Source: Phoronis australis (Eukaryota > Phoronida > Phoronidae). Taken from it: a stretch of 64,000 nucleotides of DNA. This document shows, in pieces, positions 11,346 through 23,728 of the stretch. Position 1 is the first letter of the stretch; every line of letters starts with the position of its first letter. The stretch spans positions 693,198 through 757,197 of the forward strand of contig NMRA01000182.1 in the NCBI GenBank assembly GCA_002633005.1, given 5' to 3'. A model generated the notes under the pieces. That model did not search any database. It saw nothing but the letters and a program-made list of their open reading frames with translations, and was not told where the DNA came from. The translations under genes and the position numbers were made by a program.

Positions 11346-11379
11346 GGATTTATGGCGGAAAAGGTTCAGCCCTTGCATA

Positions 11380-12400
11380 CGTGATAGGATATAGATGGAC
11401 GACAACAACAACAAAACTGTTGCAGCTACTAATACTACTAACCCCAATCATAAACAGACTAAAGATGCCATATCTCATTAAATTGTGAATATGCAAATGA
11501 ACCACCATCCGAAGGTAAACTGATGCGAAGGTTCATTACTCCGAAGGCTCACCACTCCGAAGGTTCACTATTCCGAAGGTTCAACACCTTCGAAAGTTCA
11601 CTTCTTCGATTGTCCACAATTCCTAATCCAGAACTCCGACGGTTCACTTCTCTGATTGTATACTAATGAGTCAGAACTGACATGAATAAAGTATTATATT
11701 TGTGTCCATTAAGGAACCATTTAAAGGGTGTGCAAGAGCTGAATAATTCCTAAAACATTGATCACATTGTTTAACATAGAACTCAGTTCCAATCACTGCC
11801 AATCGTGATTCTTGAATCTAACCAAAAACTCATTCTCAATTAGGGACAACATCTGGGGAACGGACCCGCGCTGCGGCGACCAACTGCGGTTTTAAAATTT
11901 CAGAAAACTTGTTGAGACTTTCGTGAAGAGTTTCTGGGACAGGAGAGCCTACTAACTACATTTAGTTTCGACCCGACCGTGCGAGTAGTTCCGGTGGGTG
12001 ACCATGAGAGGCAGAGGCCGAAAATGTTTCAGTCGCGCTGTGAGATGGTGCAACCTTGACATGGATTTGATGAATGTATCGTGGTTGATAATTAATCAAT
12101 ATACCTACTTCATATTCTTTTAGAAATGCAAGAACCCACTCAGTTTTACGTATTTGAAAGACATGTGGGTAATTTCGCATGCACTTGAAATCAAAACAAC
12201 GTGATTTATTGTTTAGGAGTTGTTTACGGTATAGTTTCACCTAATGATCGTAATGTCGTTTGCTTTTGTATCTAAAACTATAACAGCTACACCTGAATCA
12301 GAAACTTAAGATATTTTCGGAGTAGTGAACCTTTGGAATAGTAAACCCTCGGATAATAGCCTGTTCCCATTTCCAGCAATGTAAGAAATGAATAACACAC
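11380..12400 (+). repeat. Element I, copy 1, with terminal 16-bp subrepeats
   Basis: About 1 kb, inverted with respect to 13,840-15,060. Both ends hold degenerate 16-bp units of the type GAAGGTTCACTACTCC, in opposite orientation (11,510-11,610 and 12,315-12,360). Internal landmarks shared with copy 2 include a CCGGTGGGTGA / TCACCCACCGG block and ATCGTGATTCTTGAATCTAA. No coding region was recognised. Terminal arrays of short subrepeats recall foldback-type DNA elements; family unknown. It sits inside the minus-strand K copy. Confidence 0.65.
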
Positions 12401-12419
12401 AAAATGAAATCACATAAGA

Positions 12420-13440
12420 ACTCACGTCAATTTAGTATCCCTCAGGGCCATGCCGAAAACTCCAGTGTCGACCTTTGAAAAATATCAAAGTCCACATTTC
12501 CTAGAAATTCGAACCTCCCCCGCGCAATGCTGGCTACGGGCCTCAGTTCCTCTACTTTCCCATTTTCCTGTTTAAGTCCTTGTTGTCCGTCTTTCAAATT
12601 TGAGTCATCCCCGTAGCCCAACAGGTAGATATCGCCACCAGTTTTCCCCGACATCTATCTTCTGAGCTGTCAAAGCTCAACTGACACGCACTGGCTTTGG
12701 GTGTGATATCAACAACTTCTTGAATAATTCCGGTTTATTTTTGATTCTAATGGATCTTCGCCAAATTTCATTCCGATATGCATGAACGCTCACATGAATC
12801 TAAAACTTTTTGTGTCGAAAAGTATGTATCCGATCCCCCAAAACTTCTCAATGTCGTTCGTTACGGTGTTGTAGTGGGTAACAGTTCTGCCTCATCTTGA
12901 AACAGTAAGAGCGCCATATAGTCTAAGGGAACGTATCATCTGCTATCATTCTATTTAACTTAACCCAGGTGTTTGACTTACCTACTGTTTTCAAAACATC
13001 GATCACGCATGGCAGTGGCAGATCTACATTTTCAGTAAGGGGGGTTTAGGATTCCAGTGAATCCGAGGCACGTAGCGCCGAGCGGAAGGAAGGGGAGAAA
13101 CATTTTTTGTGGTTTTTTTTTTTGTAGCTGATTTCATTTTTCTGGAGGGAATTTATTTCAAATTTTTATTTTTAATCCTGTCCCGATGGGGGTTGAACCC
13201 CCTAAATCCCCCTGTAGATCCGCCTCTGCATGGTTTAACTTCTCAAATTCTTATACTGCACTGTATTCTCGTGGTAATTCTGTCTCTATACCCCTTTTGC
13301 ACTCATTTTATTCGATGTATTCTTATCTTTCCCTTCTTGTTCTTCTTTTGACTACTTCATAAAAGAACTCTTGTGCTCAAACTCTTTCCCTCTCATATAT
13401 ATCTTTTGCTTGAACTGGTTTCGCAGCCCTCCTCCAAAAC
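12420..13440 (-). repeat. Repeat K, main fragment (minus), interrupted
   Basis: Reverse complement of 25,335-25,960. Shared blocks include AAAGCCAGTGCGTGTCAGTT, a KTGGDI-L-GY translation on the minus strand (12,654-12,600), and a CGATG-TTTTGAAAACA block. A 216-bp MITE (13,013-13,228) interrupts it. Decayed coding sequence is likely but I recognise no protein family. Confidence 0.65.
13013..13228. mobile_element. MITE with CAGTGGC ends and 5-bp TSD CATGG
   Basis: The left end CAGTGGCAGATCTAC and right end GTAGATCCGCCTCTG are flanked by CATGG at 13,008-13,012 and 13,229-13,233. The K copy at 25.5 kb lacks the insert at the matching place, which serves as an empty site. The interior is G-rich then T-rich, with no ORF. 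The ends resemble hAT termini; a 5-bp duplication fits the hAT5 group. Copies of the same family lie at 33,077, 38,726 and 39,107. Confidence 0.75.
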
Positions 13441-13839
13441 AGTGATGCGCAGGACCGTAGCCAGCATTGCGCGGGGAGTGGTTCGAATTTCTAGAAAGGT
13501 AGACCTTTTGCACTCGAGGTTTTGGTAAGGCGCTTGATGCAGTTTAATTATGGGGAAGGGAACTCTATATCTACGACAACGATGGCCCTCAGCTCTATGT
13601 TTCTGAGATAAGACGGAATTTGTAATACCAGAAATGAGTATGTCGCGACGGTTGCTCGCAAACAACAGGTATCAAATTCGGACGTAAAGTGATCCGTAAA
13701 TATAGCCTATCGTTCTCGCGTTACCTCATGCCAAACTTTCAAATCGCGCTTTTTTAAATGAGTGATTACAACTCATTACATACTCGCAAAGAAATATTTA
13801 GTGGGAGAATGCCTGACGTAATTTTTTCATCTGATTGTA
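13441..13839. other. K-related and anonymous sequence
   Basis: GTAGCCAGCATTGCGCGGGG with its following TTCGAATTTCTAG (13,456-13,500) is the reverse complement of 12,500-12,540, so part of this stretch is a duplicated repeat. The remainder is unassigned. Confidence 0.4.
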
Positions 13840-15060
13840 TTTTTGATGAAAGTTCCTTACATGGGTGGAAATGGGAACAGCCCCCTATTCCGAAAATTCA
13901 CTATTCCAAAGGTTCACTACTTCGAAGGTTCACCACTACGAAGGTTCACTACTCCGAAAATGTCTAAAATTTCAGGTGTAACTTCTACATGCAACATAAG
14001 CGACACTTCGGTTATTGCAACTATACCGACAAAAAACACCCGGCTAATAAATCACTTTGTTTTTGTGTCCTGTTCATGTCTGAGTGAGTATGTCTACTTG
14101 CATTTCTAAAAGAATATGAAGTCGGATTGTTGATGAATTATCAACCACGATACGTTCATCAATCCCATGATAAGATTGCATCATCTCACAGCGCGATAGA
14201 AAATTTTAGGACCGCTGCGCTTCAACCTCACCCACCGGAATTTCTCGCACCGCCGGGTCGAAACTAAATGTAGTAAGTAAGCTACCCTGTCCCTGTCACG
14301 AAGTCTCATTAAGTCTTCTTAAATTTAAAACCGCCGTTGGTCGTCGCCTCCCGGATGCGTGCCCCAGGTTTTGTCCCTAATTGAGAACGAGACTTTAGTT
14401 AGATTCAAGAATCACGATTGCCAGTGATAGGAACTGAGCTCTTTTGTAAACAATGTAAATCAATCTTTTCGGGACTATTCAACTCTTTCACACCCTTTAA
14501 ATGATTATTAAATGGACACAAATACAATATCTTATTCATTTTCAATTCTGAATCCTTAGTAGAAAATCAGGGCAATGAACTGTTGGAGTTCTGGTTTCGA
14601 AATTAAGAACATATGAAGTGGTGAACTTTCGATGGTAGCGAACCTTCGGATTAGCGAACCTTCGGTCATGTGCACGTAACCTTGGAAATCTTTTCCATCA
14701 AAATTGTTGCTCGTATGAAATCTACGGGGCTGTGCGCCATTGACATTGATTGACAAGAGAAGACTTTCTTCATTGACTAAAGTTTTAATTAGGTCTAGAC
14801 TTACCTAATAATGTGAACATGCGGGAATTTCTCAGTGCAAGAAAACGCGGTAACTGAATGTCTGATTTTTGAGAAACGACAGAGTAGTCTTTGAGCTTAC
14901 CGTTGGCGTGTACTGAATTTAAAGAACCGGAACGCAGCGCTTTACATCAGAAGCAAATTCAGAATTAATATTAACTTAGTTGTGATCATTGTGGTTAGTA
15001 GAACTAGTAGCTTCAACAGTTTTGTTGTCCATCTACTAAATCTTTTCTTATCCTATCGGA
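13840..15060 (-). repeat. Element I, copy 2 (inverted)
   Basis: Reverse complement of 11,380-12,400. The left end has the shared GGAAATGGGAACAG followed by 16-bp subrepeats (13,885-13,965). The right part has opposite-orientation subrepeats (14,615-14,670). Homology resumes at 14,980-15,045, which is complementary to 11,385-11,450 (shared AAAACTGTTG and GATGGAC). The two copies are diverged, so the pair is not very recent. Confidence 0.6.
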
Positions 15061-16049
15061 TAGGCTAGGGCTGGACCTTTTCCTCGGAGGGGGGTTCGAT
15101 CGAGCCCCCAACCCCCCCCCCTGGCTACGGGCCTCATGCGAATGCATCGATATTTTTTTAATCTGGAACATTCCAAACGGCCGTGTACATGATGTGTTAG
15201 ATACCTAATCCTTAGTACTTGATCGCCGTGATGTACGATGTCGTGGCCAACTACTTCAGAAAAATGATGTGTACCAACACAGAAGTAATATCACTTGTAG
15301 TTGGTTGAATCGAAACATTTGTAAAGTGTTTTTTTTTACATCGACTTCACTCTGTCCAAAATGGGACAATGGCCTAGCCCTTCTAATCTGTGCTCTCACT
15401 TTAATACACAATTTGCAAATGCATCCAATCTTTCTTAAGTCACCTATCCGACAATACTCCTCGAGAACTATTAGTAATTATAAAAGGTCTATTCCGGTTA
15501 AAATTTGACATTCTTAATCAACTCACTGGCGAGTTCTTACAGCTTTCAAAAATCTACTCATGACGAATTCGTACAGTTGGCTCAGGCGAGTCCGTACAGT
15601 AGTTAGTCTGGCTGGCTAATTTACACTTTTCATTTCTTTGTTAATCAAGCACACTTTTAGCTGAATTTTCTGCAGCACACGCCCATATTCATGAACTATT
15701 ACTTATAGTATGAAATGTATTGAATCAATGACATAATGCATCATTTCATAACAAAGTTTCACCGATATTTCTATTTTTCTCACAGCACCACCGAGTCGTA
15801 TTGTGTCGTCATTGCTGGTCACCAATGTGAGATACTTTCAGCGTTTGCCACGACTTCTAAGCTATTGGACAGAACAGTCCCTAATTATATATAGAATCGA
15901 TTTGGACATTTCAAAGACAAATTTGTTCGACTGATGTTCTATTCCTACGTCAAATTGCTCACGACGACGCCGTATTCTCCGTGACAAGCCCAAACACGTT
16001 GTACAGGTCCCCACACCGTGAAAGACACCATGTCATTAGAAAATCACTT
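15061..16049. other. Anonymous DNA with a C-rich run and a paired short motif
   Basis: A C-rich stretch (15,104-15,121) precedes TGGCTACGGGCCTCA, a phrase also at 12,527. At 15,556-15,602 the motif CTCATGACGAATTCGTACAG is followed about 27 nt later by a diverged second copy, as also occurs in both K copies. No gene seen. Confidence 0.4.
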
Positions 16050-17640
16050 TTACACTTCCTGTCCCTTGACCCTAAAATTCGGTTAAGTTGATCCGATCAA
16101 AATTGTATGTAACTTCTGGCTACTCTTGACTGGCACCAAGGGATATACGCAATTTGAAGAGCCAATCTCAAAAATCGCAGCAATAAAAGCATTTGAAAGA
16201 AATGTATAAGTTAAAGCCTCCGGGGGTGTTATAGTCTGATAACCAATGGAAATTGATTGGCAATTGGTTGAACCACTACGAATATGAACGCTCTCCCTAA
16301 TACAGCATGTAAAAATTAGCTTACTGCAAAAATCTGAAATTTAATAGAGAACTGCAGTTAATGACTTCAAAGTTGCACCTAATGATCTGAAAGTTTGTGC
16401 TCCAAGTTTCCTTAGGAAAGGATAACGTACGCCTGATTATGAAACGTCCATCTCAAAATTCATATTTGCAATTACCGACCTTTGATCCGGAAATTGATCC
16501 GATCGAAATTCCATGTAGGTTTTAGGTGCACTTATGCGGCACCAAGCTCCTTACGAAATTTGAAGAGCCATTCTCTAAATCGCAGGAGGAGATTAGCATT
16601 TGGAGAAATGTACTGGTTAACCACTCTGGGAGGCTTATAGTGCCTTTTGGGTCATATCCGTATTATCAATAGAATTGGATAGGCAATTGGTTGAAAAACT
16701 ACGAATATGAACGCCCTCCCTAAAATAACATGTAAGTACTAGCTGATTCAAAAAGTCTAAAATTTACCGGAAATCGGTACATAATGACCCCAAAGTTTGC
16801 GACTGAACTTCTTATAAGAATGGAATACTTACATATAAGCGTGATTATGAAAGATCTAACTAAAAATCCCTTTTGCATTTGATCCGGAAACTTGGTTCCC
16901 TTGATCCGATTGGAATTCCAACAAAAAGCTTTTCATTAGAATACAAAACTGACTTGTGAATTGGAAAATTCCAGCTCAAATATAAGTTTTTCACCTATTG
17001 GCCTTTGACCACAAAATGAGTTCAATTCATTTTATCGAAAATCCGTATATTCTCTCTATGTGGCCCCTACCTGCTTACAAAATTTAAAGAGTCTGTCTCA
17101 AAATTGCCCAGTGGAATGCATTTCAAAGAAATGTATGCTGGTTGATGACTCTGAGGGTCTTGTGGTGCATTATGGGTACTAGCAATAGTATCAATGAAAC
17201 TTGATTGGTTGGACCACCATGGACATGAAACATTTCTCCGGTACATCAAGTATGTACTATTTGATTAAAAAAGTCCGACATTCAACAGAAAGCTTAATAA
17301 TACCAAAATTGCACCTAATGACCCCAAATGCTGTAACTGAACCGTTTTTATGAATGGCAGACATATGCATGAATATGAAAAGTCTTGTTAAAAATCACTT
17401 TTGCACTTACTGACCTTTGACATAGAAATTTGGCTGAACACAGAAATTTCGTGTACTTTCTGGATGCACTTATATATGCACCAAGCTGTTCATGAGATTT
17501 GAAGAGGCAATCTCAAAAATCTCAATGGAGAAGTATTTTGGGGTTCTATAGTGCATTTTGGGTCACATCCTTATAGTATTTGATTAGCATGTGGCTGAAC
17601 CAGCATGAATATGAACGTTACTCACGATAAGCCGCAACAT
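16050..17640 (+). repeat. Tandem array 1 of ~400-530-bp units
   Basis: About four diverged units. The line TTTGAAGAG.CAATCTCAAA recurs near 16,155, 16,558, 17,086 and 17,500. It is accompanied by a TATAGTGC-TTTGGGT line, a TGAATATGAACG line and CCTAATGACC. Several units include a variant of TGACCTTTGAC. Unit spacing is about 400, 530 and 410 bp. No ORF persists, so this is satellite-like repeat DNA. Confidence 0.75.
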
Positions 17641-18739
17641 AATGAATGCCCAAATTATCCATGTCATTTTAGTGATTTTTCCGGCCAAAGAGGGGGAGGC
17701 AGGACCTCTGCATTGCAACCATAAATCAAGGACCAACAGAGGTGATACTCAGTCAGAAGAATCAGAAGATTCCGTCTTCAGTCAAACCCGCAGCGCTTAC
17801 GACTATGATGTCCTACGCAACCAGTCGTTTTGAAGGGGCTTCTTCATAACTCTTTGAATGAGTTTTACAAACTGTGGCAGGTTGATGACGACGCATGGTA
17901 ACGAACTTTTTACCAATCCAAAAACTCGGTTTCGACTAGTGGCATTTCGTGCGCTTGCCTCTGTCTTTTCAGAGTTCATCAATAGCTTTCCATGAACGTC
18001 GACTTATAGGCTTCTATTAAGAAAACAAGTGTGGCTGCATTTTTGAAAAGAATACAATTACGTAATTTACACCAACTAGTAGGGATTTTCTGTAATGTTC
18101 GAGTCTTTGTCCTCCGCCTCCAGAACTGCCAAACTGTCAAACAAGGATTATAGAGGGAACTGAAAGACGTGTTTCTGATGAGAGAACCAGGGCTGACGTT
18201 GACTTTGGGCGAGTGGAAGTGCTGTGGTGCCACGTACTTTAATGCTTGCGTCCCTGTATGTTGTTACTCCTTCAGATGATCTCTGTGGCATTGTAGCAAG
18301 TGTTTGCCTCTGGAAGAGGTAACGGCTGAGCACGGATTTTTCGACGGATGTGACTCTACCGCTGTTTCCCCTAGCAGTAATTATATTTTTATCTCTGTAT
18401 TGTCAATAAAAAATAAATTGTTACTTAAGAGAGAGCCTACGTTTCTGCCCTCCTGGATGAATCACATACGCCAACAACACTTAAACACATACCAAATGTG
18501 TATCTTTTACTTAAAATGGATATTGGGATTCATTTGGTAACACGGTTATCACCGCAGAATAAATGCATAACAAAATAATTAAAATGGCGCGTCATTTGAG
18601 TTTTCGTAACCGGTGTTAAAAAACAGTGCAGGCGGCCTGGTCTCATTTGCGGTACACCAGACGTGCGCAGGCTTCAAGGTTGGGTCCATTGCACAAAACA
18701 CTTGAGCTAGAGCACTAGAGCCCACATCATAGTTCTCCG
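17641..18739. other. Anonymous DNA, no supported gene
   Basis: Open frames at 17,642-17,833 (plus) and 17,979-18,333 (minus, two frames) have protein-like composition but no recognised domain. They may be decayed transposon coding sequence. I make no functional call. Confidence 0.35.
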
Positions 18740-19800
18740 TGAAGAAAGTTTTTAAGTCTGCCAGTCTCCTTTAAGAAAACCGACAGACGTTTCGATTTGA
18801 TGGCATGTACTATGCATGCATGCTGTAAGCATGTAACTGTGCCATGCATGCTGTAAGCATGTAACTGTGCCATGCATGCTGTAAGCATGTAACTGTGCCA
18901 TGCATGCTCTAAGCATGTAACTGTGCCATGCATGCTGTAAGCATGTAACTATGCCATGCATGCCGTAAGCATGTAACTGTGCCATGCATGCCGTAAGCAT
19001 GTAACTGTGCCATGCATGCCGTAAGCATGTACCTGTGCCATGCATGCCGTAAGCATGTACCTGTGCCATGCATGCTGTAAGCATGTAACTGTGCCATGCA
19101 TGCTGTAAGCATGTAACTGTGCCATGCATGCTGTAAGCATGTAACTGTGCCATGCAGTAGGTTGCTCCATGGCCTATAAAAAGCTGGACAAGACTCTTCC
19201 AGGTTTTTAGGGATTTCAAAGTCAGTATCAGACTCGGGACACACTGGGCTCCCCATATGGTCAGTATTGTGTCTGTGTCGGGCTAGGTTACAGTGGCCCG
19301 TTAAAATTGGAATGGCGTGTCTTATGCCCAATCTATCTAGACTCAGAAGGTTTTTTGAACCTTTTGGTTTGATCACGTTGGGAAAATTCTCCTTGGTCTC
19401 TCTGCAGGAATTTTAAAAGTGATGCCCACTGGGCTGCTGACTGGATAAGTGTCCAGTTGCGTATACTCATCCTGAAGCATCCGTAAGATATCGGGATAGC
19501 AGGTCTAGGCACAAAATGCAGAACACTTGCTTCTATCTTTGCAAGTCTGTCTGCATTCTCATTGCCATCAATTCCCACATGGAACCTGACTCGGTGTATA
19601 TTGACGCTTCTTTCAAATGCAAGCTTCGTAAAAAATACAAGCATTAATACAACGAGAGTTGATTCTTGATTTCTTTAGGGCTTTTGTTGCTGCTTGGCTA
19701 TCTGAAAAGATCATGGTAATTTGCTAATTGCTAAGCTCGGTGTTATACAGCATTGCCGTGCCAGTAACCGGTGCTGGTACGAGTGACATTAATCAGGTAT
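18740..19800 (-). pseudogene. LINE ORF2 C-terminus with RNase H (decayed)
   Basis: Minus strand, from high to low coordinates. FSDSQAATKAL near 19,710 is an RNase H motif with its catalytic Asp. After a frame change comes FHVGIDGNENADRLAK near 19,570. Then LTGHCNLARHRHN and PVCPESD with ESCPAFYR match the C-terminal zinc-binding region of RNase H-bearing LINEs (I/Jockey-like groups). The ORF continues through the minisatellite and ends with LSVFLKETGRLKNF near 18,780-18,740, a usual LINE terminus. Frameshifts show it is inactive. The RT part is absent or unrecognisable upstream. Confidence 0.7.
18816..19151. repeat. 28-bp minisatellite, 12 copies, inside a LINE ORF
   Basis: Twelve contiguous 28-bp units of form ATGCATGC-TGTAAGCATG-TAACTGTGCC. 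Units 1-3 and 10-12 are identical. Unit 4 has TCT, unit 5 TATG, units 6-9 GCCG, and units 8-9 also TACC. Because 28 is not a multiple of 3, a minus-strand reading cycles through all three frames and yields a 28-residue repeat. All three minus frames stay open. There are no spacers. Confidence 0.95.
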
Positions 19801-20439
19801 GTCACCAGAATATGAAACTTACACAAATGAACACAATGTAGTACATCCCGTATCATAAATCATTCTTCTCCTGACGTTCTGTAGTGTTTCACTAGAAAAG
19901 TCTCACGAGCTTCGACTCAAAGGTTTCAGACGAAATAAGATAATGACAATCGGATCAGTTTCATCAAACTGTACGTTGCCGTCAAACACGTTTACATAAA
20001 TATTGAGATGTCAGTGGCGTCTTCAGATGCCCTGATGAACATGGGAGCTTTTGAGGCAACTGATCTGCGATTGTGTGTTCACTTCAAGAGTAAGGATTAT
20101 GACAAAACACTTCAATACATACATGCATACATATATACACACATACTTACATTTTAGGTCTAACCCGTCACCATCTAGTACTAGGTCACTCTTGCCGTTC
20201 ACGTGCAGCACTTCATTACTATTTTTACGATTAGTAATCACATGGAAGTTCATCACTTTTAACGCACAGGTCAAACACGTCACAATACCTTTTCGACGTA
20301 TTTGACAAATAGTTTAAACCACTCACTTTTGCCAAGTTATAATTTAATTGCAGAAAGGTGATAGTTGGACCCCAGTCATTAGTCTTCCCAGAAAAACTTG
20401 TTTGGCTATACAATGATTATAACTTTTAGAATACTGTGA
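19801..20439. other. Anonymous DNA with a short (CATA)n-like tract
   Basis: A loose CATA/ACAT microsatellite lies at about 20,113-20,153. Overlapping open frames of 60-86 codons on both strands are explained by low complexity and show no domain. Confidence 0.4.
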
Positions 20440-21400
20440 TTCTGAACATCGAACACACTTTCCAAAGAATTTACAATGACTCTAGTAAGAGGGCTTATAA
20501 TACATCGGAAAGGGTCAATTAGTACAAAGGTCATCAAATTTTTCAAAATGTTATTTCTCCTACACTTTTCAAGGGATTCTCTTCAATTTCAGCGCCCAAA
20601 TTCAAGCGTGCATGCTAATCAAATACTTTACTTTTCTAAGTAAATTGGATCATCGAGTCCGAGATATTGGCCAAAGTTCATTGACAGAAAAGTTAAATTT
20701 CGAACAAGAAACTAGAAGGGTTAGTGTGGTTGCAACATGCAGTTGAATTCTAATTTCAAAGCTTTATGTCATTTGGTGCAACCGTGGGGTCATTAAGTGT
20801 ATTTCTCTTCTGAAATTTTCACCTTTGCATTCAACATGTACTCTGATGTGTGAACAATTAGACAACTGTGATTCTCACTATTAGTCAGAGTTTTCACGGA
20901 CTTTGCAATAATTTCACAACAAAGGCTTATAATCCACCGGAAAGGGTCAACTAGTGCAGACATCATCTAATTTTCAAAATGTTATTTCTCCAACATTTTC
21001 AATGAATTCTCTTCACTTTCTGGATACAGGTGCAAGCATATATGTCAATCAAATACATTACATTTCTGAGCAATCAGGCCATCCAATCAGTTAAAATAGG
21101 TCACTGAGTGCCAACTAATTTTGTGATTGACATTTCAGAGTTACATATGCGATTGATATATGTAATTCCAACTTCAGCGTTTCAGGATCATTAAGTGCAT
21201 TTTTGAAAAATTGACCTTTTCATTTAATATGTTATCGTGATTCTGAACTTTAACAACGCTTTTTTGGATTTCACTTCATTTCGCTACTGGGTTTCATAAT
21301 GCATCGGAAAGCGTCTTACACTACAAAGGATATCTAATTTCATTCAACATCTATTTATTTTATACAATTTCTAGTCTGTTGTGCGAACAGTTCAACATGT
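20440..21400 (-). repeat. Tandem array 2 of ~350-440-bp units (inverted to arrays 3 and 4)
   Basis: The line TTATAAT.CA.CGGAAAGGGTC recurs near 20,498, 20,938 and 21,292. Its reverse complement (GACCC-TTCCGRTG-ATTATAAGCC) is the hallmark of arrays 3 and 4. TTTTCAAAATGTTATTTCTCC is shared by the first two units. Non-coding. Confidence 0.75.
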
Positions 21401-22080
21401 GTGATTCACCATGATCCTTCCTCGTTCTGCTATGGCGCAGAAGCCACCGAAAAGATTGTAACCTTTCCAAAATGTCTCTTGCAAGTTTATATTTCTGAAC
21501 CTGCTGTCAAGGCAGATTTGTACATATTTCAATTAGATTTTGTGGTTACCACAAAAACAGAGAAAACATTCAAGAATTGCTTGCACATCGATGTATTCCN
21601 CGCCAATAAAGTATGACTATTTTCGTCTGGCGTGAGTAAACGACACGCCTACATAAGCGAACAGGGTCTATAAATACTGATTACAAAACAAACAAGCTGT
21701 TGCAGAAGCAGAAGACAGGGTTCTCGGCAGATATGACTTTCGTTGTTCTTTGGATAATTTCGACCATCTCTGCAATGGTAATTGAGGTGACCTGATTCAT
21801 TGATCTTAATTTTCAGCGAAACTACTCACAGAGCAGCGACAGAACAAAAGAAACGAAGAATTCACGTTGCCAAGTAAAACAAAATGTTATTTTTAAGTTA
21901 TGAGGGACTTCCTCAATTAGACTTCGCAAATTCTATGATTTCAGTAAATCTCATCACAAGTAAATGTTTTCTGAAGGCAGATATCCGTGCCACAGTTTAT
22001 GAAATATCTTTTAGGTTTTGCTGCATGCAAATTCAAATTTAAATGGAGCTTTACATAAGTGGGCTGTTTTCGAAGCAACA
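21401..22080. other. Anonymous DNA
   Basis: One ambiguous base at 21,600. The open frame at 21,401-21,616 has no known motif. No feature supported. Confidence 0.4.
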
Positions 22081-22084
22081 TTAA

Positions 22085-23724
22085 AGGAGAATGACACCCG
22101 ATTTAGTCTTTTTTGCCGTCTTAATCGGTCTATATCCACATCGCTTCGCACACGGTCGATCTTACCTTGCCAAGAGGTGTCGCGTTAACCTGTGAGCAAG
22201 GTGAGAAACGACACTAGCGACGTCAGTGGTTCATATGCAGAGTGAATGCCACTATGTTGCGGTGCATCGTTCCCGCTTGTCCGAACTAAGCAGTTGCGAG
22301 GAAAGCGGGTATATCGTATTTTTTTACTTCCTCGAGAGTCCGAAATGCTTAGGAAGTGGCTCATGGTTGTGAAGAATGAAATGTACGCTGTAAAAAGCAA
22401 GTATGAGGCCGTGAAACATCTCCGTGCCTGTGGCCTGCAGACGTCGACAGTGCCTGACGAATGCCAGCTTACCAAATAACTCCATACGTTCCGTTGCCTG
22501 AGCTTGTTCACGGCGCCTCTCCAATATTTCTTCATCACTGTATTCCTGTTCGGGACAGATGAGCTCTAGCTCGTCCTAAGTCGGGATTGCGAGTTGCCAT
22601 GTTGGCGTTTATTACTGAGCGTTCTGTTTCAAAATGAATTATTCTCACCCTAACCAATACTTACATAAAACTGAAACAAAGCCCGTCTCATTAGATGCAG
22701 TTAAAATGCCTTTGGAGTGTTCGTAAGTGCAAATGATTTGAGAAGCCCGCAATGAATAAATCACTGCGTTACCGGCTTTAGGTGCAATAAAACTAATTGA
22801 CGGGACACCGAGGCCGTGTGAGCTCATGCTAATTTAGTGTTTGCTGGCAGAAACTGTTGTGAAACAACTCGATTTCCATCCCACGGCCAGGTGTTAGGGG
22901 AATCTATATTTACATTTACATTACTCAAATAATGATTGTCAATGTACAACTTCTGCCCTGACGGTGCTGTGGCCAAAGCGGAACCTGAATTCGCGCGGCC
23001 CCCGACGAGTAAGTAGATTTGCAGTTTCGTGGATAATTCACCAACTTAATCGCGTGCACATTACTTTGGCTCACTATATTATAGTATTTTCTTGACTGGA
23101 AGTTTAGTTTCCACTGAACTTTGGCTGGTTTATGTTCGTGATGTCTGACCAGTTTCCGAGCCACTGGCCGGGATAACTTACGAGTCAATCCGGCCGGTCG
23201 CGACGGGCCTGATCGGGCTCCGAGCCACTGGCCAGGATAACAAACGTTTTGTGTTTAGAACTCAAAAAATCTTAAGTCTGAACAACACAGATCTAGGTTC
23301 TCCTGTCTGTATCTCACGGAAAATACTTCGAAATTATCTCCGAACAGACCCCAAACTCCTGCTACGGACCTTATTGGCCGGCCGATCTTTGTAGGCTACG
23401 ATGTGTCCAAATACCAATAAATCCTTCAGAGCGAAATAAAACAACACGTTTTTATTAGAACTCGGTGTATTTTAAAGGGTTTTACATCGAAGTTTGATGA
23501 TTTATTGGTGTTAAACGATGACTTCAAGCGATAAGCTGACACCAGTAACCCGTGCTGTGAACTGCTGAACAGATTGCGAGTGAAACCAATGACGTCATTG
23601 GATAATTTCAACATCTCCTTCCACCGTCAGGTGTCAGGTAACACAACCGTACGTGTCGTTATGGAGTAGAACTACTCGATCTAAATTGATACAAATTAGT
23701 TTGTTTTGTGGGTGGCATGCTCCT
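22085..23724 (+). mobile_element. Kolobok-like non-autonomous DNA transposon, copy C
   Basis: The ends AGGAGAATGACACCC and GGGTGGCATGCTCCT are flanked by TTAA at 22,081-22,084 and 23,725-23,728. Same orientation and gene remnants as copy B, but more diverged, with several small indels. No intact transposase. Confidence 0.75.
22254..22479 (+). pseudogene. THAP-domain remnant (copy C)
   Basis: Starts MLRCIVPACPN, then a stop codon, then AVARKAGIS. In the next frame it reads SEMLRKWLMVVKNE and ends ACGLQTSTVPDE. The same THAP pattern as in copy B, with an independent stop and the same missing His ligand. Confidence 0.55.
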
Positions 23725-23728
23725 TTAA

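Noticed and set aside
18816-19151. CRISPR array
   Set aside because: The 28-bp units are contiguous with no spacers, in a eukaryotic LINE context.
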